From Lepidodermella squamata (lineage: Eukaryota > Gastrotricha), in NCBI GenBank assembly GCA_047495785.1, contig JBLDXI010000003.1, positions 2,356,001 through 2,420,000 on the forward strand: DNA of 64,000 nt. Direction: 5' to 3'. The position numbers and the translations under genes are program-made. The notes below the pieces were generated by a model that made no database searches, was not told where the DNA came from, and was given only the letters and a program-made list of their open reading frames with translations. This document shows, piece after piece, positions 57,611 to 64,000 of this stretch (the stretch's first letter is position 1; each line of letters begins with the position of its first letter).

Positions 57611-59194
57611 TGAGAGATATTCGATGTTTCCGGTAAGTAAATTTGAATAAGTTGAAGTTATTGCTAAAAGATAGTAATTTCTGGATTTATATGATTGATT
57701 TTTGGATTTGGAAAATTCGATAATGGCTGGAGACACTATGAAGTTTCCCCGAATTTTTAAGATTAAATAAAAATATCATTTTTACCTCATAGTCTCTGCC
57801 TTCCTCAAACCACTTAACAGAGGCTGTTTTCCCCAACAGCTTGACAATATGGTCTTCGAGTGACCCGTCGCGCTTAAAAACGATATCACGCAGGTAACTG
57901 CTAGGCTCTTCCATACAGCGTAGCTATCAAAGAAAATTATGAGAATTTGATAATTTATCGACATCGGTTCAGAAAAACCTTGTTATCGATTTCCACAGCA
58001 CGTTTAAAATCATCCAAAGTCAAGTCACCAAAATTCGGCTGAGCGGCGATCAATGCCTTGATTTCATCAGATCGTTGCTTTGATAAACGTTCATGAACCA
58101 ATTTTCTGTGTTCCTCAGCTCGAATTTCTAGATCATTCAGCAGTTTTTCGCGATTTTTCTCAACAGCAACGCGGAGATTTTCGATCAATAAATCGCAACT
58201 TTGGTTTATTTCACTCATTATTTCACACTTTTCCGCATTGATTTCGCCTTCAGCAGCAACCAGAAGATCTTCCCGATTAGAGACGGCCGATTTGAAACGA
58301 TCAGTAAACTAAAAGAATATTCGATCAAGTGTTGAATTTCCAATTATTATTGAAGAATACGAACATTGAGGGAGATCCAAGCAGTTTCGAGCTTAACGCA
58401 TTCAACGTGGGCTTTGAAGCAAACTTCGCAGAAATAATGCGTACAGTGAGAACACTGCGAGCGCGAGGGCTGCGAATCAGCAGTATGAGGGCATCTCTCG
58501 CCAACAACAAAATTCTGATTGAACGATTCCAGGGCACGTGAATAAAGAATAAACTCGGTTGATTTTGCTCAGCGAATGATCATGAATATAAACTAGAAAA
58601 TTGAGAAAAATTTACACTAAATTGCTTAAATTTTAAAATTATCCACCATCAACTGACCTTTTCCTGAAGAACCACGGTCGACACCCGGATTTACGGCATT
58701 ACAAACCGGGCACCGCCTCGAATAAAATTGATCAATCGGGTGAGCTGAGAAGCAATCTTTGCAGATGGAATGACCGCAAGCATCCATTAATATCACATCT
58801 TTGGTCACCTTGTGGCAAACGGGGCAGCCCAATGCCTGAAATGGTAATTGAAAATGAAATAAAAGTCTTTAAAATGGCGTAACTTGCATCGACGAGAGAG
58901 GTATCGCCAGCGATTCGATCCTTTGCCGCTTTATATTGATTTGACTCGAATGGTCCATTGAGGACGCTGGGATTCGATTTCGATGAAAAGCTTCGAACTC
59001 GCTTCTCAAAGGCTCACTCCACGATTAAACTTCGCGGTTTCTACTGAAAATTGGAAATATAAAATATGAACCAATTTTTAAGTCTATGACGCGGAGCCAC
59101 GATAAATCCTCAAAACTGATCACCTTTCGTATAAAAATTATCGAATCTAATTTGGGTGGTTTCACAGGCATAGCATAAATCCAAAATAAACTGT

Positions 59195-59295
59195 TTTGCC
59201 GCAGAAGCTCATCACTCGCAAATCGGCTCCTGCTTCGATTAAATCGATTTTCGATTGATATCCACTTGGAAAATTTCTATCAAGTATTAACAGGC
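59195..59295 (-). pseudogene. Fragment of an ankyrin exon
   Basis: The plus-strand phrase ATCACTCGCAAATCGGCTCC and, after a short deletion, CGATTGATATCCACTTGGAA match the ankyrin exon of gene 5 at about 55821-55945 (CATCACACGCAAATCGGCTC; CGATTGATATCCACTTGAAA). This is a scrap of a further lost paralogue between genes 5 and 6. The surrounding 58959-59414 holds no other feature. Confidence 0.65.
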
Positions 59296-59414
59296 ATAGC
59301 ATTCGATAACATTTTCAAATATCCAAAATAAAACGAAACTAATAATTGAAGAGAAACATTTTAAGTTTGCAAATAATATGATGGAAAGCTCAACAACTGA
59401 AAAAATCGAAAAAG

Positions 59415-62400
59415 TCATTCGTGTAAGAATTGAGAGGATTTCAAGTAGCTTTTCCAGGTGTGATGAAACAAAATTGGAACATCGCAATAATGATGATAAC
59501 GTAACGCCCGCATTAACGGAGTATCGCCATTCACATCATCCGCCTGATCGAGCGATTCTGGGTACTTCACGCAAAAATAGTTGGTCATTTCCAAATTTTT
59601 TTCAGCAAATGATAAAGCCGAATGAAGCTCGTCATTCAAATCAAGCCCAGAGAAGCCGCATTCTTTTATTAGAAATTTGACCGTGTCGAAATTTCCTGAT
59701 TCCGCCGCGTAATGCAGAGCGTTCGAACCTCGAGCATCTTTGGCAACCATGTCACAATTTTCGCGGATAAATTTCTCTGCAAGATTTCTCCGTCCTTTTT
59801 TACAGGCAGTTAAATATGGAGTTTCGCCCGATTTATCGATTTTTTCATCAATAATGTGATGAACTTTTGTCTTCAAAATATCAAGGATTTCAAAGGCTCT
59901 GTCATTTTCACATTCTGATAGCAGATGAAACAGGTTGTAGCCGTATTGGGTCTTTACTTCACAATTCGCTCCATTTTCGATGAGATAATTGACAAAATCA
60001 GGTTTCCCGAGCCGAACGGCCGTCATGATAGCGGTTTCTTTCTGGTTGTCCAATGTATTCACGTCGATTTTCGAATTCTCAACCAAAAACTTGACGAGTT
60101 CCAGTTTCCCTTTGCAAGCCAAATGCAGCAGATTTTTCTCGATTTCGAAAGTTTCACCAACAATTCCAGGGAATTTTTGCAACAAATAATGAAAAATTTC
60201 CGAATTTCCGAACCTGAGCGCATTCAGCAACGGGTTGTCATTAATATTACCGAGTAAATAGACGCGACGTTTGAAACATGGGCCATACACTCCAATTTCT
60301 TCAATCAAAAATTTCAAGATTCCCAACTGATTGCATCGAGCAGCTACTGAAAGGGCGGTTTCGATTTTTTTGGATAAAAAATTGTTGGCGATGAAAAATC
60401 CGCATCCTTGAGGCAATCTTTCGTCGTAAATAATCGCCCTTAATTTTTCGACATCGCCTTCTTCTATGGCTGTTTGAAATCGAGAGAGTTCATGTGGCCA
60501 AATGGGATTATCCGTTGGAAAATAACGACTTAGAGCCTGAATATGAAAAATCGATACGGCGTTTCTAATTTCGACGCTATCAACTCACAAGATCTGTGCC
60601 GATAACACGACGCTGGGTCCCATCTTCTTCACGATCGCGTTCACGAGAGTAGACCGTTGCAGTTCGTTCTACGTCGTGTAATAAGAATTCGAAGGTATAC
60701 GGATCCACCTTAAGCTCGATCTTCGGCTCCAAAGCAATTGAATCCAAATTGGCTAGTCTTTCAAGCTAGAAAAGGGTTAATAATGCACAAATTAAACCGA
60801 GTATGAGATTTTCCGAATTTAGTGGGATGGGCTGATTTTGAAAAAGATTTTTTTCAAAACTCAAAATCTCAAAATGTACTGTTACGAGATAGTAGATATC
60901 AGATTTGAAAAGCAGAGCATTGCAAATTTGTACAACTAATCCGAATCTAAGAAAAAATTAAAAAATTTAGCATTGAAAGGCCGCGGGTCATACGAATTTT
61001 TCCCGCCTTCTGACTATGTAACATCACCGGCTCTTGAAGAAGTTTTCTTAAAGATTGATCGTGTTATTATTCGATATTGTTACTTTATATAATTAGAATC
61101 CAACAACTACATTCACGTCTCGAAAACCGAAGTTACCAACAAAATTAACAACCTGACCAAAGCGTATTAACAAGAGTGCGCTCGGCTCTTGGAGACGGAC
61201 GAGCAGGCATCCTCGATCGCTTATTACGACCTTGACGAATTCATGGCGGAAAAATCCGGTTCGAAACCGCTTAGTGATGCAATAGATTCAGGCCAGCAAT
61301 TATCTGTTCATCTCTTGGCTTCTGGGGTCGACAATCACTGGCGCGTCATCGTCGTCAAGGTCGAGCCTTCTGTGCCACACAACGCATAAAGCTCTTGATG
61401 CGTCGAAAACGAACTTCTTTCTGATCTTGCGCATGCAAGACACCGCTCACCACTCTTTAATCAACAATAGCATATATTTCACGCTTCCTACTACTGCTTT
61501 ATCTAAAAGTGTAGGGAAGACAACTAAATCTACGCTGGACACCATATCGACAATATCGATCAGCTCAAACTACAGGTAGGTAGGTAGGAGCCGTAGACAA
61601 ACGCGTGACGAATGTTGAGCAACTTGCAGAAAAACGATGGAAGTATATATATATAAAGATGATGTTAATATATCTCGAACAAAATCGAGAAATTCCTTGA
61701 AACGACATTGAAACCCATCTCGATCAAACATCGGCTAAAATTCAATTCGCCAGAAGTTCAATTAGTCTAATTACCACTGAATCAGTCGCCGCTCACGCCG
61801 GCCCTTTAGCAGCCGCCGCTAGCTCATCGTTTATACGCTCAACTTATTTTATTCGCATATCTTTTAGAGATAGGGGCTCACTTTCAGTTGATAATATACG
61901 CGCATCCATTTGTTGCGCGTAAAATCATCGGTAAAACACGCATATCTTCAGCGTGCGCGATATGCGAATCATGGCAAAGAAGACATGTGCATCTCGAAGA
62001 TGCGCGTAAAATGCGCCTCAGTGATGTAGGAAATTTAATACCCATGCAGTAAATTATTGAAGTAAAACATTCTAGTCTCTAGTTTTTCTTTTTTGTATCT
62101 TTTTTGAGAGCGATTTCTTCGAACGAAAAACGAATTGCAGCGGCTGGAATCGAACCCACGTTTTTCACATGACAGCAGATAATTGATACGAATGCACCAG
62201 TTAGCCAACTCGAAATTTTGATTAAAAACGGACTCGCCAACACAACAATTACAAACCAGGTATACGTTGAAGCCAATAATGTCTGTTACGTTGCCGGATT
62301 CTGCCTATCACGTCTATCAAAGAAGCTCATCTGCAAGCTATGCATTAAATCACCTATCGGCTCGGAACAATGTTTTTTCTGTTCATTACATTGAGAAAAT

Positions 62401-64000
62401 ATAATGACGATTGGCGTATCTACTGTTCTGGCGTCTGGCTTGTTTCGGGCTGTCAAATTTGTGGTCAAAACTCAAAAATCTGCAATTGCCAAATGCTTCT
62501 GTCCTGCGCTGGGGGTTTCTATTATGGCTTTCCGTTAAATCGGCGAGGAAAATTCAAAGATTCTGGACTTAAAATGGGCGCGCGAAGTGTGCACTACGAT
62601 TCCTGTTGTCTACAGTTTGTTGAAGCGAAAATCGAAAGACGTTTACTGTCGGCTATTCAACAAGCTTCGATCAGTTTGTCTAACGTTGTCTTCTATCACC
62701 TGGATGGTCGATTTCAAGAAGGCCGTCATCGAGGCTATCATCATCGTCTTCCCCAACTGCCTCTTATCGGGTTGTGTCTTTCACCTTGCGCAATGTGTTT
62801 GAATTGAAACTAGTTTACTCGGACGATGAAGAGGCGCGAGTTCGCATCAAACGTCTAGTCGCGCTGGCATTGCGAGGTGCCTCGCGTTTTCGCCCTTCTC
62901 GATGCCGATCTTGCGCCTGTCTCGGCAAAATATCCGAAAATGGCAGAGCTCTACCAATACTTCGAGAAGAATTGGGTCAACGTGTGACGACATGGCCAGC
63001 AAAGTGTCCGTCCAGAATTCGACTTCGAGCTCTGGAACATGGTGAAGCGCGTTGAAAATTCGCTACCTCGCCCCGACAACTATCACGAGGCTTGGCATCA
63101 GCAATTCACGGCCAGCAATGTCAGGAACCACCCGCATCTGTGGCGCCTCATCATGGGTCTTAAAAAAGGGCAGAACCTGATGTAGGAGAGGGTAGCCGAC
63201 TTTCGCCTCTGCCTTTGCCGCGAAAGAGGCTCTGATGAAACTTACCCCTACTTATTCTATTCGCTACTTATTACCATTGTGGATTAGCTATTGTGTCGGC
63301 CGGTCAATATTTGGACCCATTGAAAATTGAAAAAATAAAAACAAAATACCTTAATGTCCGAGTCCCAAACTTGTTGATAAACTTCGCAGATTTGAGTTAA
63401 ATCTAGCAATTGATCTCCCTCATTCATTTCTTTCACCGCCTGCACTGCAGCCATAATTTGACCAGGTTTCATCGCTTGGCAGGTTGTCGCGACCAAATTT
63501 CGCCGGTCTTCAACAGCTTTTTCCGCATCAGTGATGAGTTCTTTACGAAAACTTTCAATTTTAAGGCGCAATTTTTCAAGCAATACGTCGCAATGGTAAT
63601 TGATTTGGCGGGTAAGCTGATTTTCGTGCTCAGCAAGCTTCGAATTGACTGCCTCGGTCTGCTCATTAGATGACTTCATCCATGATTCCAAACGCTCCGA
63701 AAACTGTAAAAATTAAATATTGAAACATTTCAAAAATAAACAAAAAATGAAAAACTTACATTTACTGAAACCCAGCTGCATTCGAGTCGAAGGCGTTCAG
63801 CGTGAACAATGGAACAAGGCTCGCAGAATCTTTCATCACAATGAGGGCACTTTAACGCGTTCTCATTATCGAATTCGCAATGAGGACAAGTTTCACCGAC
63901 GTGCATGAATTCTTTGTAGCTGGACGAAAGCAACCCTCGAGAAGCCTCAAATATTTTTTGCATTCCAACATTGACAGGTAACTCTAAACAAATGAAAGGA
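59415..64000 (-). CDS. TRIM-like B-box/coiled-coil ankyrin protein 6 (partial at right edge)
   Basis: Exons within the window are 63983-63760, 63703-63350, 60765-60589 and 60536-59415. The first begins in phase 1 like the B-box exon of the other genes, so RING exons are expected just beyond 64000. The B-box-like finger is GETCPHC...CPHCDERFCEPCSIVH. The coiled coil contains EKLRLKIESFRKELITDAEK. The linker exon is longer (59 codons) and diverged (VDPYTFEFLL). The ankyrin exon (373 residues plus stop) is the most diverged of the six (GYNLFHLLSECENDRAFEIL). The intron between coiled coil and linker is 2.6 kb and holds a decayed MULE and a tRNA-like piece. Open as far as it can be seen. Confidence 0.8.
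60766..62100. other. Intron sequence, unassigned relics
   Basis: Part of the long intron of gene 6. A plus-strand stretch at about 61095-61389 (ETDEQASSIAYYDLDEFMAE... to PSVPHNA) is open for about 65 codons after an in-frame stop, and may be a transposon protein fragment. Around 61840-62010, repeated GCGCATATC/CGCGT words form small inverted pairs. No gene is supported. Confidence 0.3.
62137..62212 (-). other. tRNA-like sequence (tRNA pseudogene or SINE head)
   Basis: On the minus strand an A-box-like TGGCTAACTGG (62207-62197) is followed 40 bases later by a perfect B-box GGTTCGATTCC (62156-62146), the internal promoter of RNA polymerase III tRNA genes. A T-arm can nearly fold, but I cannot pair the acceptor stem (CGCTGCA has no partner at the 5' end). 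It is more likely a tRNA-derived SINE head or dead tRNA than a working tRNA. Confidence 0.45.
62370..63183 (+). pseudogene. Decayed MULE transposase (second lineage)
   Basis: With frameshifts between them, plus frames give TTIPVVYSLLKRKSKDVYCR, ITWMVDFKKAVIEAI, FPNCLLSGCVFHLAQCV, then RIKRLVALALRG. Much later comes EFDFELWNMVKRVENSLPR...NYHEAWHQQF...HPHLWRLIMGLKKGQ, ending near 63183. This order (PxxYxLLxxK, D-F-K, GCxFHxxQ, EAWH, HPxxWxxIxxLK) is the animal MULE transposase layout. It is not closely similar to the intact MULE at 6209-9901. No TIRs were identified. It lies in an intron of gene 6. Confidence 0.72.

Larger units (their letters stand above)
55259..58958 (-). pseudogene. TRIM-like RING/B-box/coiled-coil ankyrin gene 5, frameshifted
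   Basis: Exons can be placed at 58958-58884, 58835-58658, 58592-58365, 58308-57979, 57923-57786 and 56377-55259. RING (CPVCHK...DACGHSICKDC...CPVC), coiled coil, linker (MEEPSSYL...HIVKLLGK) and a 372-residue ankyrin exon are intact. Exon 3 has a perfect 7-bp tandem duplication, TTTATTC twice (about 58540-58556), that shifts the frame between the KINRVYS part and the B-box finger (GERCPHTAD...CSHCTHYFCEVC). As read, translation would stop soon after the RING. A sequencing error or alternative splice could rescue it. Closest relative is paralogue 2. Intron 5 holds a piggyBac remnant. Confidence 0.72.

Noticed and set aside
1-64000. CRISPR arrays, rRNA, bacterial-type operons or prophage
   Set aside because: No regularly spaced direct repeats or rRNA sequence seen, and introns throughout show eukaryotic DNA.

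Overview
The window is AT-rich eukaryotic nuclear DNA. Its genes are split by mostly short introns of about 45-70 bp with TTTCAG-type acceptors. It contains two nuclear hormone receptors whose P-box reads CDACIKFFRR, a form typical of nematode supplementary nuclear receptors. A nematode is therefore the most likely source (inference; genus not determinable). The window is made of tandemly duplicated gene families heavily invaded by DNA transposons and LTR elements.

Region 1 (1-25.5 kb, minus strand) is a tandem array of genes encoding chains of atypical homeodomains. Two families alternate: A (copies at 16338-14635, 20168-18544, 25528-24204) and B (197-1, about 3513-2210, 13880-11150, 17721-17089, 23846-21347). 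All reconstructed introns are in phase 0. Some copies read through (A at 20168-18544; B at 13880-11150 and 23846-21347); others are truncated or broken. A SOCS-box protein gene (5308-4079) and a relic of a second copy (about 1391-1190) lie inside the array. A complete, apparently intact Mutator-like (MULE) transposon (6209-9901) with a 9-bp target duplication sits at about 6-10 kb. A hAT-like foldback element nested at the end of a piggyBac-like element occupies an intron of one B gene.

Region 2 (25.8-35 kb) has an unrecognised two-exon gene (27124-25812, minus), then a segmental duplication on the plus strand. Each unit holds one seven-exon nuclear receptor gene followed by a two-exon gene for an emopamil-binding-protein-like (EBP/EBPL, EXPERA family) membrane protein. 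A Tc1-like MITE lies at the border of the second unit.

Region 3 (35.3-64 kb, minus strand) is a tandem array of six genes with a TRIM-like N-terminus (RING, B-box-like zinc finger, coiled coil), a conserved linker exon of about 50 codons, and one long ankyrin-repeat exon. They are probably E3 ubiquitin ligases that bind targets through ankyrin repeats. One copy lacks the RING, one carries a 7-bp frameshifting duplication, one runs off the right edge, and a fragment of a lost copy remains at about 59.2 kb. Their long introns hold a solo LTR (42474-42774), a second LTR (52889-53380), LTR and DDE relics, a deleted piggyBac (56622-57610) and a decayed second MULE (about 62.4-63.2 kb).

Gene models were spliced by hand from reading frame, splice signals and comparison between paralogues inside the window. 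No database search was possible, so family names rest on motif recognition.
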